This document shows, piece by piece, positions 25,009 to 33,648 of a stretch of DNA of 64,000 bases. Below the pieces are notes generated by a model. The model made no database searches and was not told the DNA's origin. It saw nothing but the letters and a program-made list of their open reading frames with translations. Positions within the stretch are counted from its first letter, which is position 1; every line of letters starts with the position of its first letter. Origin of the DNA: Verrucomicrobiaceae bacterium (GTDB lineage: Bacteria > Verrucomicrobiota > Verrucomicrobiia > Verrucomicrobiales > Verrucomicrobiaceae); the NCBI GenBank assembly GCA_016795365.1, contig JAEUHN010000040.1, positions 62,001 through 126,000 on the forward strand, read 5' to 3'. Both the position numbers and the translations under genes were made by a program.

Positions 25009-28000
25009 CTACCCTTTTAGCGTCATCAGGTAGCTGATTAGATCCGTCGCCTGCTGATCGTTCAAGCCATCGATCAATCCCTCGGGCATCAGTGAGCGAC
25101 GGATGTAGCGCGTGCTGCGCACATCCTTCTTCGCGATGCGGCGATCCTGCACGCCGGGCTGGCGCACGACGAAGGCTTCCTTGTCTTCGCTGACGAAGAG
25201 CGCGTCCACGATGTCGCCCGACTTCAGTTCCACGCGGAAGATGCGATAGCCGGATTCCATCGCCGCGTTTGGCGTGAGGATGTTGCGCAGCACGCCTTCA
25301 AGTCCCATCGCCCCGGCGCCACTGAGGTTCGGACCGATCTGGCCGCCTTCGGGTCCGATCATGTGGCAGGCCTTGCAGATCATCGAGAGCGCCTTGCCTT
25401 GAGCGAGGCTGCCTTTCTTCAAGTCGAGCGTGCTGAGATGCGCGAACTTCTTGTCGAGCGCATCAGCTTGCTCAGCAGTGAGCAGCGGCGGCGTGTCGAT
25501 GGCCTTCGCGAGACGAGCACCCGTCCGACGAGGCTGTGGCTGGACCTTGGAGGGGACAAAGGTGCCTTGTCTTGGCTCAGAATCACTCATGACAATATCT
25601 CCGATCACTTTAATCCACGTTTCTCGCTCGAGCTTGCTGCCGGCATTGAGCACGCGGTCAAAGTTTTGCCGAATCTCCTGAGCCGTGCGCTCCTTCTTCC
25701 AGATGCGGAATTCCGTCATCACGCCTTCCGTGCCTTTCTTCGGACCGCTCCAACCAATGCGGCAGTTCTCCCACTTGTCCGGCGCGGGCACTTTCGACAC
25801 GGCATCGAGTTCGCCGTTCTGGTAGATCTTGATGAAGCCTTTCTCGTCGCGCGTCACAGCGATGTGTGTCCACAAGTCCGGTGTCATCGGCTTCTTCGCC
25901 ACCGCCACGTCATGCAGTTTGGGTCCGGCGAACACGCGGAACGTCGAGCCAAAGAAGTTCATCTCCACACCACCGGGCACGCCGAGGATGTCGTCCTCGT
26001 TGCCGATGCCGGGCGCGAGCTTGATCCAGGTCTCGACGGTGAAGGTGCCATCCAATGTGATCTTCGAATCAATCCACGCCTCCTCGCTGCCATCAAAGGC
26101 GAGCACATCGTGGAAGACGTGGCCGAGGCTGGCCATGAGCTTGTTCAGCTCCGCATCGTTGCCGAGCACGAGCGACAAACGCTCGGCTGTCGGCCCATCG
26201 AGATCGGTCTTCGGAATCTTGTTCGACGCGAGCGCAGCGACGATGGCCTTCGCGCCGGGCTTCGATGCGGAGAGCGCATTCAAAGCCGCATGTTGCTGTG
26301 CGCTGCTAAGCGTTGGATAAAGTGCGAAAAGCTGCTCGGCGGCGCTCGGATTCTTCGAGACGGCGAGAGCTGCGAGGGCTTCGTCGCGGATTGTCGGCCC
26401 AAATGTCGAGAGACTCACAAACAGCTCTGCCGCAGTGGAGCGAAGCTCTTTGAGAGCTTGAAGAAGCGAAACCATGGTTGCTTGCGAAAGCCGGTCATCA
26501 GGCGTGAATTCAACGCGGCGCGTTGCACGATCCCATAACTTTTCTTTAAGCTGAGTCAGCGCTGTGACGAGATCGCTCTCCAACGACGCCAACTGAAACC
26601 CGCCGATCAAACTCACGCTCAGCGCGCGCTCGTCATCCTTGCCACTGAGCAATGCCTTCGCCGCCTCGCTGAGCAAGGGCGCGATCTTCGTGGGATCTAG
26701 CTTGGTCTTCTGCGCGAGCAGCTTCTCCGCCACCGACGTGCGCGACTTGGGATTCGACAGCAACGCCTTCAAGGCATCGCCGCAACCCGCCTCCTCCGGG
26801 AACTGCGCGAGGCGCAGGAGTTCTTCATCGTTCGGTGCGCGATCCAACTGCGGCAGCAGCTTCGCCACGCGCGATGCACTCGCTTTCGGTTCCAGCGCGA
26901 GCGACGCGAGCACACGTGCTTCGACGGGAAGCTTCGCGGCCTCATCGGTGTCGAGGAACTTCACGACCACATCAGGATGCCGTTCCAGGAACATGCGCAC
27001 GAGGAAGCGCTCGAACTCACGATCATAGGCTTCGCCAACGGGGATGGGCTTGCCGGTGCGACCGGGGGCGGTGGGCTGTGTTAGGGAGGGTTTGGCGAAA
27101 GAGAGAAGTGACGACAGAACGCCCAAATGATCTGCTCGCTTGTCTTGAAGATATTTTGCAAGTCTCTGGATAGCAGCTTGCCGGACCTCTGGCGCTTCAC
27201 TAGTGGGCACTTCGCCAAAATCAGCCTCAAACTCAAAAGTCGAATCGGGAGTATCCGCAATCACCGTTCGCAGTAGCGGCGGTGAAGCAGACTTCTCAGG
27301 TGACGAAACAGAATTAGGTGCGGTCCAGTGAGCTTGGACACGTTTGGATACACTCTGGTTTCCATCATTTACCAGCTTCCAAAGACGCTCGCTTCCTTCG
27401 ATGTCACCTCGATCTGCCAACGTCTGCCACGCCAGATGCGCCCGCGCCGTTGGCTTCGTCCCGAGCAACGCGATCAACTCCTCCGTGCTCAGCTTCGTGA
27501 AGTCGGGGATCGTCATAGGAGCGCGGACACTCCTGTCCGCTTCTTTAGAATCAGGCGGCGAAGCCGCGTTGCTGTTCGATGCGGACAGGAGTGTCCGCGC
27601 TCCTTTCGCGTCGTCGCTTGCCTTCGGCTTCACGCGCCAGATGCGACCGCGAATCTTGTCACGATCTGGATGATTCCGCGGCACCTCGTTGTGACTGATG
27701 ATCTTGTTATACCAGTCCACGATGTAGAGGCAGCCATCGGGACCTTGCGTCATGGCGACGGGACGGAAGAACGGATCGTCGCAGGTCACGAGGTCGGCGG
27801 CTTGCTCGTAGCGCCAGCCGTTCGGGGCGCGCTGCGGATCTTTGCGACTGTCTTCGCGATGCATCGCGAGCGTTTGCACCTTCGAGATGATCGGGTTGGC
27901 GACGAACATGCACAACGTGGGTTCGGCTTTAGTCGAATCTTTCTGACCTTCGGCTGAAGCCGAAGCCACTTTCTTCAACTCCCCCTCGCCGAGCGCGAGT

Positions 28001-29595
28001 CCGCTCAGTCCCGTGCCACCCATCTTGAAGTCGGGTGTCTGCACCGGGAACTCCGGCTGGTAGCTCTTCCGCAACGCCTCCATGCCTCCCGGATAATACG
28101 CATACTCGTGGAAGGGCATGACCGGGTAGCCGTAGTCGTTCGCTTCCTGGATGAAGGCCTCGCCTTCGCCCGTGATCACGAGGCCCCAGATGTTGTTCGG
28201 GCCGAGGCTGGTGACTTCGAACTCACTGCCATCCGGCCTCATGCGCGCCATGCTGCACTTCGGGTAGTCGATGACATTCGCGTCCTCGCCGGGCTTGTGA
28301 ACCTTGCTGTTGTTGAACAGGCCCTGCGCCATCCAGATCCAGCCGCCGGGCGCACGCGTGAACTGATGCGGAAACAAATGCGAGTCCTGCACGCCGAAGC
28401 CGGTGAGGATCACCTTTGATTCGTCGGCCTTGCCATCGCTGTTCGTGTCCTTCATCAACAGGACGTCGTGACCGTGCAGCACGTAAGCGCTGTCGCCATT
28501 GCCCCACGGCAGCAGGCCGAGCGGAATGGCGAGACCATCGGCGAAGACAATCGGATTGGTGAGTCCGCCCGCGGGAAGCGTCGTATTCAACGCCTCGCGC
28601 GGATAGACCAGCACCTTGTCCTTGCCCTTCGCGGCATACACCGCCTCAGCAGCGGCGGGGTTCTCATTGCCATCGACAGGATACTCCAGCGCGGTCTGCG
28701 TCCACAGACGGCCGCGCTGATCGAAATACACGCTGACGAACTTGCCGATGCCGGGCGATTCCTTCACCACGAGTTCAATCTCGTAGCCCTCGGGCAGGTG
28801 GAACTTCTTGATCTGTTCTTCAGCGGTCAAAGGCGTGCCCTGGACGTTGTTGTAGCTGATGTCGCGCTTCGCTGGCTTGCCTGCATCGGCTTGCGTCTTC
28901 TTCGGCGGAGCGACCTTGGCACGCGCGGCATCAATGCCACCGAGCGATTGCCAGGTTGGTGCGTTCGGCGTGGCGGGCAGTTCTTCGATGGTCACGTCTT
29001 TGACCTGCACGAGACAAACCCCGCCGCTGTGAACCTGCGGTCCGATCAGACCATCGAGCGCGACGTTCTTGTCCTCCTCGACGTAATCCATGCACAGCAC
29101 GCCATTGATCCAGGTTTGAATGCGCGGCCCTTCTGCACGGATGCGATACTCGTTCCAGCCGAAGACATCGATCACTTTGTCGAGCGCGGTCTGCTGCTCA
29201 GGCGTGGGAGCCCAGATCACCTTGTTGCGACGGAACTCATCATAAATCTTCCCGAACCAACCCGCGCCACAGTCCACCTGATAGCCGCACATGTGGGCTG
29301 TGCCCGGCACACGCAGACTGCGGATTTGAATGCCGCTGTTCAACATTCCCGTCTTCGGATCGCCGCTGACCTTGATCTTGAGCTTCAGCTCGAAGTTCTG
29401 GTAGCTCTTCTTGGTGCAGATGAAGTAGTTCTCTTTGATCTTCTCCGTCGTGGAGCCGCCGGTGATCATGCCGTCTTCGACACGCCAGATCGCGGGATCG
29501 AAGTCCCAGCCGTCGAGCGACTTGCCGTCAAACAGAGAGACCGGCTGCGCGAAGGCAGCCGTCGAGAGCAGGAGAAGAGCGAGGAGTGAACGCAT
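25009..29595 (-). CDS. Giant secreted PVC-type cytochrome c dehydrogenase with N-terminal DUF1080 and LamG-like domains
   Basis: 1528 residues from ATG 29595, which gives a clean signal peptide (MRSLLALLLLSTAAFAQ). Order of parts: DUF1080/3-keto-disaccharide hydrolase domain (about 20-215, starting SLFDGKSLDGWDF); PVC-type propeller dehydrogenase (about 255-700); HEAT helices (about 720-1125); a LamG/concanavalin A-like domain (about 1140-1320, with TFTVETWIKL); and one cytochrome c site CKACH near residue 1405 followed by GPNLSGAG. DUF1080 relatives bind or cleave glycans, and at least some act on 3-keto-sugars, so oxidation and cleavage of a polysaccharide is a reasonable inference. Two palindromic repeats (27515 and 27914) are translated within it. 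An AraC regulator gene lies 74 bp upstream on the same strand. Confidence 0.88.
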   Translation of the reverse strand: MRSLLALLLLSTAAFAQPVSLFDGKSLDGWDFDPAIWRVEDGMITGGSTTEKIKENYFICTKKSYQNFELKLKIKVSGDPKTGMLNSGIQIRSLRVPGTAHMCGYQVDCGAGWFGKIYDEFRRNKVIWAPTPEQQTALDKVIDVFGWNEYRIRAEGPRIQTWINGVLCMDYVEEDKNVALDGLIGPQVHSGGVCLVQVKDVTIEELPATPNAPTWQSLGGIDAARAKVAPPKKTQADAGKPAKRDISYNNVQGTPLTAEEQIKKFHLPEGYEIELVVKESPGIGKFVSVYFDQRGRLWTQTALEYPVDGNENPAAAEAVYAAKGKDKVLVYPREALNTTLPAGGLTNPIVFADGLAIPLGLLPWGNGDSAYVLHGHDVLLMKDTNSDGKADESKVILTGFGVQDSHLFPHQFTRAPGGWIWMAQGLFNNSKVHKPGEDANVIDYPKCSMARMRPDGSEFEVTSLGPNNIWGLVITGEGEAFIQEANDYGYPVMPFHEYAYYPGGMEALRKSYQPEFPVQTPDFKMGGTGLSGLALGEGELKKVASASAEGQKDSTKAEPTLCMFVANPIISKVQTLAMHREDSRKDPQRAPNGWRYEQAADLVTCDDPFFRPVAMTQGPDGCLYIVDWYNKIISHNEVPRNHPDRDKIRGRIWRVKPKASDDAKGARTLLSASNSNAASPPDSKEADRSVRAPMTIPDFTKLSTEELIALLGTKPTARAHLAWQTLADRGDIEGSERLWKLVNDGNQSVSKRVQAHWTAPNSVSSPEKSASPPLLRTVIADTPDSTFEFEADFGEVPTSEAPEVRQAAIQRLAKYLQDKRADHLGVLSSLLSFAKPSLTQPTAPGRTGKPIPVGEAYDREFERFLVRMFLERHPDVVVKFLDTDEAAKLPVEARVLASLALEPKASASRVAKLLPQLDRAPNDEELLRLAQFPEEAGCGDALKALLSNPKSRTSVAEKLLAQKTKLDPTKIAPLLSEAAKALLSGKDDERALSVSLIGGFQLASLESDLVTALTQLKEKLWDRATRRVEFTPDDRLSQATMVSLLQALKELRSTAAELFVSLSTFGPTIRDEALAALAVSKNPSAAEQLFALYPTLSSAQQHAALNALSASKPGAKAIVAALASNKIPKTDLDGPTAERLSLVLGNDAELNKLMASLGHVFHDVLAFDGSEEAWIDSKITLDGTFTVETWIKLAPGIGNEDDILGVPGGVEMNFFGSTFRVFAGPKLHDVAVAKKPMTPDLWTHIAVTRDEKGFIKIYQNGELDAVSKVPAPDKWENCRIGWSGPKKGTEGVMTEFRIWKKERTAQEIRQNFDRVLNAGSKLERETWIKVIGDIVMSDSEPRQGTFVPSKVQPQPRRTGARLAKAIDTPPLLTAEQADALDKKFAHLSTLDLKKGSLAQGKALSMICKACHMIGPEGGQIGPNLSGAGAMGLEGVLRNILTPNAAMESGYRIFRVELKSGDIVDALFVSEDKEAFVVRQPGVQDRRIAKKDVRSTRYIRRSLMPEGLIDGLNDQQATDLISYLMTLKG
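27515..27606. repeat. 92-bp three-hairpin palindromic element, family 1 (copy C, inverted)
   Basis: Arms 27515-27540 and 27581-27606 match those of copies A and B. The central hairpin is GCGGC-GAA-GCCGC (27555-27567), the reverse complement of the centre in A and B. Relative to its host gene the element is therefore inverted. It is still open and encodes a different peptide (GARTLLSA, NAASPP, ADRSVRAP). Confidence 0.9.
27914..27972. repeat. 59-bp intragenic palindromic element, family 2 (copy 2)
   Basis: The same 59-bp architecture as 1709-1767, with hairpins TTCGGCT/AGTCGAA and TTCGGCT/AGCCGAA and ends resembling AAAGTGG/CCACTTT. In the host frame it encodes KVASASAEGQKDSTKAEPTL, closely matching the peptide of copy 1. 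Confidence 0.8.
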
Positions 29596-29669
29596 GATAG
29601 GCAGAAGAACGCCGCTCATTGCAGCAGGTTCGCACGATCATGTCCACATGGAGGTGACTGAAACGCACC

Positions 29670-30506
29670 TCACACCCGCGCCCGATACTCCGACGGGAAG
29701 CACCCGGCCCAGCGCTTGAACGCACGCGAGAAGGCGATGGGGCTCTGATACCCGACGAGCTTGGCGATGGTCTCTTGCTTGTCATTGGTCGAGGCAAGCA
29801 AGTGCTGCGCGGCCTGCACACGCAGCGAAGTAAGATGCGCGATGGGGCTGCGGCCCAACTCCTTCCAGCACAGGCGGCGGAAGTGCTCTTCGCTCACATG
29901 CGCTTCGTGCGCGAGCGTGGCGACGCTCCAGTCCTCGGCGATGCGTTGCTCGACTTTAGCCCACAGCTTGCGCAGGCGTTCATCGCGACGCCACGGTTCG
30001 GCAAGCCGACGCGCGTGATGTTGAATGAGTTCAATCCAATGATGCAGCGCCTTCGCATCACGCGTGGTTTCCCATTCGGCACGCAGACCTTCCCAAACAT
30101 GGAGCAACTGATCGACATCGACTTTCACCTTCACCGGCGATGACGCACTCACCAGCGGCGTAACGAATGCAGGCTCCTCGTAGCGCAGCCAGAGGAAGCG
30201 CCACGCTTTGCCAGGCAGCGCATGGAACGCATTCGGCACACGCGGTGGTGCCATGCAGGCGGTGCCTTTGCCAATCGTCTGCCAGCGACCATCCAGCAGC
30301 ACACGGCCACTGCCTTCCACACAGATCATGAGAAAGCTGCCATGCGGGTGAAGTCGCACGCGCTCATACGGTGCGACGGCGTTGTCGATGCCCAGCCGTG
30401 CGATGCGCTGCACGGCGAGCGGCTTGCAATCACTTGCCTCCAGCACCCAACGTGTGGTCTTGGGACCGTCGATGGTGGTTTCACGGAGCGGAGGTGCGTC
30501 TGGCAT
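29670..30506 (-). CDS. AraC family transcriptional regulator
   Basis: 278 residues from ATG 30506; ATG 30530 is an alternative. The N-terminal cupin-like sensor half has VRLHPHGSFLMICVEGSGRVLL. The C-terminal half carries two helix-turn-helix motifs, WSVATLAHEAHVSEEHFRRL and ETIAKLVGYQSPIAFSRAFKRWAG, the classic AraC/XylS arrangement. It lies just upstream of the DUF1080 giant cytochrome on the same strand and is divergent from the ceramidase-like gene, with 91 bp between the two starts. Control of one or both neighbours by a sugar or related ligand is inferred. Confidence 0.88.
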   Translation of the reverse strand: MPDAPPLRETTIDGPKTTRWVLEASDCKPLAVQRIARLGIDNAVAPYERVRLHPHGSFLMICVEGSGRVLLDGRWQTIGKGTACMAPPRVPNAFHALPGKAWRFLWLRYEEPAFVTPLVSASSPVKVKVDVDQLLHVWEGLRAEWETTRDAKALHHWIELIQHHARRLAEPWRRDERLRKLWAKVEQRIAEDWSVATLAHEAHVSEEHFRRLCWKELGRSPIAHLTSLRVQAAQHLLASTNDKQETIAKLVGYQSPIAFSRAFKRWAGCFPSEYRARV

Positions 30507-30597
30507 CGTCGTTTGATTTGTGGCGCCCATCAGTGCCGCAGTCAGGCCCGCAGGCAAGGAGCGAGAGAGGCCGTCCTTCGCGCGTATTCTGCGGCCT

Positions 30598-32697
30598 ATG
30601 ATCCGACCTCTACTACTGGTGACCACCGTGTGCGGCGTGATGGCTGCGACTTCCCTCCATGCGGAACTCAAGGCCGGTGCGGCGGTGATCGATATCTCGC
30701 CGCCCAAGCTGCCCGTGCTGGTCAATGGCGGGATGCTGAGCCGCTACGTGGACAAGATCAACACGAAGGTCCATGCGCGCGCGATCGTGGTCAGCGATGG
30801 CAAGGAGCAACTCGCGATCGTGGTCGCGGACAGCTGCATGATGGGCCGCGACTTGCTTGATGAGGCCAAGGCGATGGCTGCCAAGAAGACCGGCATCGCG
30901 ACCGATCGCATGCTGATCTCGGCCACTCATGCGCACTCGGCGCCGGCGTCGATGGGCTGTCTCGGCACCGATGCCGATCCGAGCTATGTGCCTTTTCTCA
31001 AAGAGAAACTCGTGGAAGCCATCGCTGCCGCCCAGGCCGCGCAGAAGCCCGCGCGCATTGGCATGGGCAAGGCGGATGCGGCGGAGTTCACGGCGCTGCG
31101 TCAGTGGATTCGTCGGCCTGATCGCCTCGCGGAAGATCCCTTCGGCAACCTGACCGTGCGCGCCAACATGCACGCGGGTGCGAAGTGGGATGATGCCGTG
31201 GGCGAAGCTGGCCCCGAGGACCCTGATCTCTCGCTCATCTCGATTCAATCGAAGGACGGCAAGCCGATCGCGGTGCTCGGCAATTTCTCGATGCACTACT
31301 TCGGTGACAAGGACATCAGCGCCGACTACTTCGGGCTGTTCTCCGAAGGCCTGAAGCAACGCATCTCGCCGGACACCAACTTCGTCGGCATCATGTCGCA
31401 CGGGTGCAGCGGAGACATCTACCGCGTGGACTACACGGTGCCTGTGGATCAGCGTCCGAAGCCGACCATCGATGAATACACCAACGCACTGCTCGACCGT
31501 GCGATGCAGGCGTATGCGTCCATCCAGTATCGCGACGACGCCGACATCGCGATGGCTGAGAAGCGCATGACGATGAAGTATCGCGTGCCCGACAAGCAGC
31601 GCCTCGAATGGGCGCAGCGCGTGATGACCGAGGTCGGTGACCGTCTGCCCAAGACGCAGCCGGAGGTCTATGCGCGTGAGCAGATTCTCCTGCACGAGCG
31701 CCAGCAAACCGAGATCGTGGTGCAGGCCCTGCGCATCGGCGATGTCGCGATCGCAACGACTCCGTGCGAGACCTATGCGATCACGGGGCTCAAGATCAAA
31801 GCCGCAAGCCCGCTGCCGAAGTGCATCGTGATCGAACTCGCCAACGGCGGCGACGGCTACATTCCACCACCAGAGATGCATGCCTTCGGCGGCTACAACA
31901 CCTGGGCCGCGCGTTCCGCAGGACTCGAGGTGCAAGCCGAGCCGAAGATCACGCAGGCCGCGATCGACTTGCTGGAAACGGTGAGCGCCAAGCCGCGTCG
32001 TCCATGGACTTTGAGTGAAGGCGCTGCCACGCAGGCGATCCAAGCCGCGAAGCCGCTCGCCTACTGGCGTCTCAACGAGTTCACCGGTCCGCACGCGGTG
32101 GATGCGAGCGGTCATCATCGCGACGCGACGTATGAAGTCGCGAGCGTTTACTACCTGGAAGGTCCGCAATCGAAAGCCTTCTGCGCGAAGGGCGAGAAGA
32201 ACCGTGCACCGCATTTCGTCGGTGGTCGCTTGCGTGCGGAGCTCAACGACCTCGGTGCCAACTACAGCGTCTCGATGTGGCTATGGAACGGCATGCCCAA
32301 TGATGGCCGCGAGGTGAGCGGCTGGTTCTTCTCCCGCGATCACGATCAAGGGCTTAGCGCCTTCGGAGAGCACGTCGGCATCGGCGGCAAGAGCGGCCAC
32401 ACGGGGCAGCTCATCTTCCAGTCCGGCAAGGACGCGACGACGATCATCGCAGGCAAAACGGAGATCCCACGCTGGCAGTGGCAGCATGTGGTGCTGGTGC
32501 ATGAAGGCACGAAGGTGCGAGTGTATCTGAACGGCGCCCTGGAGATCGAAGGCAACGCCACCGCGTGCAACATCGCTCAGTGCTTCTTCGCTGGTCGCAG
32601 CGACAACGACTCGAACTGGGAAGGGCGCATTGACGAGGTCGCGGTCTTCGATCGTGCGCTGTCAAATGCCGAAGTCGCGAAGCTGGTGGTGAAGTAG
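30598..32697 (+). CDS. Secreted neutral ceramidase-like protein with C-terminal LamG domain
   Basis: 699 residues from ATG 30598, which gives a signal peptide (about 1-22, ending SLHA). The N-terminal domain begins LKAGAAVIDISPP and contains ATHAHSAPASMG, FSMHYFGDKDIS and IMSHGCSGDI. These His and Ser motifs are those of the neutral/alkaline ceramidase superfamily, which hydrolyses amide bonds in ceramide or related lipids. From about residue 500 a LamG-like domain follows (AYWRLNEFTG, WQHVVLVHEG, GRIDEVAVFDRALSNAEV). Verrucomicrobia carry many such homologues whose true substrate is unproven. It is divergent from the AraC gene. Confidence 0.8.
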   Translation: MIRPLLLVTTVCGVMAATSLHAELKAGAAVIDISPPKLPVLVNGGMLSRYVDKINTKVHARAIVVSDGKEQLAIVVADSCMMGRDLLDEAKAMAAKKTGIATDRMLISATHAHSAPASMGCLGTDADPSYVPFLKEKLVEAIAAAQAAQKPARIGMGKADAAEFTALRQWIRRPDRLAEDPFGNLTVRANMHAGAKWDDAVGEAGPEDPDLSLISIQSKDGKPIAVLGNFSMHYFGDKDISADYFGLFSEGLKQRISPDTNFVGIMSHGCSGDIYRVDYTVPVDQRPKPTIDEYTNALLDRAMQAYASIQYRDDADIAMAEKRMTMKYRVPDKQRLEWAQRVMTEVGDRLPKTQPEVYAREQILLHERQQTEIVVQALRIGDVAIATTPCETYAITGLKIKAASPLPKCIVIELANGGDGYIPPPEMHAFGGYNTWAARSAGLEVQAEPKITQAAIDLLETVSAKPRRPWTLSEGAATQAIQAAKPLAYWRLNEFTGPHAVDASGHHRDATYEVASVYYLEGPQSKAFCAKGEKNRAPHFVGGRLRAELNDLGANYSVSMWLWNGMPNDGREVSGWFFSRDHDQGLSAFGEHVGIGGKSGHTGQLIFQSGKDATTIIAGKTEIPRWQWQHVVLVHEGTKVRVYLNGALEIEGNATACNIAQCFFAGRSDNDSNWEGRIDEVAVFDRALSNAEVAKLVVK

Positions 32698-32703
32698 CTT
32701 GGA

Positions 32704-33546
32704 CTACTTCTTGGCTTCGGCAGCAATGGCGGACAGCTGAGCTGCTTTGGCTTTGAGGGCCTTCACTTCTTCGGGCTTCAGCACACGACCTTCTTCACCT
32801 TCGACGAGAGGCATGAGTTCCTGAAGTCCTTGGATGATCTTCTTCATCGTGGGGATCTCCCGAGCTGCGTCACTCAATCCTTCGAGACTGGCGAGGTAAT
32901 ACTCGACGATGTCCTTCCGGGCCAGGTTGCGGGTCTTTTCGGGATTGTAGTTGGCATCGACGGCCGAGGTCGCGATCTCGAAGGCGCGCAGCCAGCCGCC
33001 GAGGCTGACGAGATGCGCGATATCGACGTCGCGTAGCTGCACCATTTCAGCTTCCACATCGAACTGGGTCTTTGCGAGTTCCTTGCGCAAGGTCTTCCAG
33101 TCACCCTTCAGGCTGTGCTCCAGCAAGCTCTGGCTGTGGCGATTCATGCGAGTGCCAGCGCCGAGCACCTTGGCGTGCTTGAGCAGGGCACGACCGATGT
33201 CGGTCATCTCTTCCACCTTCTCGCACTGCACGATGAGGAACCCATCTGCGATGAGGGCTCCAAGGTTGAGCGAGACGGCCACGCGATCACCGGGGGTCTT
33301 GTCGGAGATCTCGCGCTTGAGCTTGTCGTAATGCAGGGTGCCGAGGGTATCGAGCAATTCGAAGAGAGCCTCGATGGACGGTGTGGTCACACCATTCACG
33401 CCGAACTCCTCGCGCAGGTGCTCGTCGCCTAGCAGGTCATCGGGGATGACTGCTTTGCGAACTTCGGGTGCGGGAGCCTGAGCTTGCGCAGAAGGAAATG
33501 GCAGGCACGCCACCGCCAATAGGCAAGCAAGGCCGGAACGCAGCAT
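32704..33546 (-). CDS. Secreted helical protein of unknown function
   Basis: 280 residues from ATG 33546, chosen because it begins a clean signal peptide (MLRSGLACLLAVACLPFPSA); ATG 33591 is an alternative. The mature part is alpha-helical by composition and has no recognised domain. Motifs include EEFGVNGVTTPSIEALFELL and RNLARKDIVEYYLASLEGL. The C-terminus is Ala/Lys/Glu-rich. It is convergent with the ceramidase-like gene (6-bp gap). Confidence 0.65.
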   Translation of the reverse strand: MLRSGLACLLAVACLPFPSAQAQAPAPEVRKAVIPDDLLGDEHLREEFGVNGVTTPSIEALFELLDTLGTLHYDKLKREISDKTPGDRVAVSLNLGALIADGFLIVQCEKVEEMTDIGRALLKHAKVLGAGTRMNRHSQSLLEHSLKGDWKTLRKELAKTQFDVEAEMVQLRDVDIAHLVSLGGWLRAFEIATSAVDANYNPEKTRNLARKDIVEYYLASLEGLSDAAREIPTMKKIIQGLQELMPLVEGEEGRVLKPEEVKALKAKAAQLSAIAAEAKK

Positions 33547-33648
33547 CCAGGGAGGGCAGACTAGCGGGAAGGACTTCACGGGGGCGAGCATACGGTGCGT
33601 GATTCCTTTTTCCAGCACGAGTCCTGCCAAACGTGGTTTTGATTCCGG

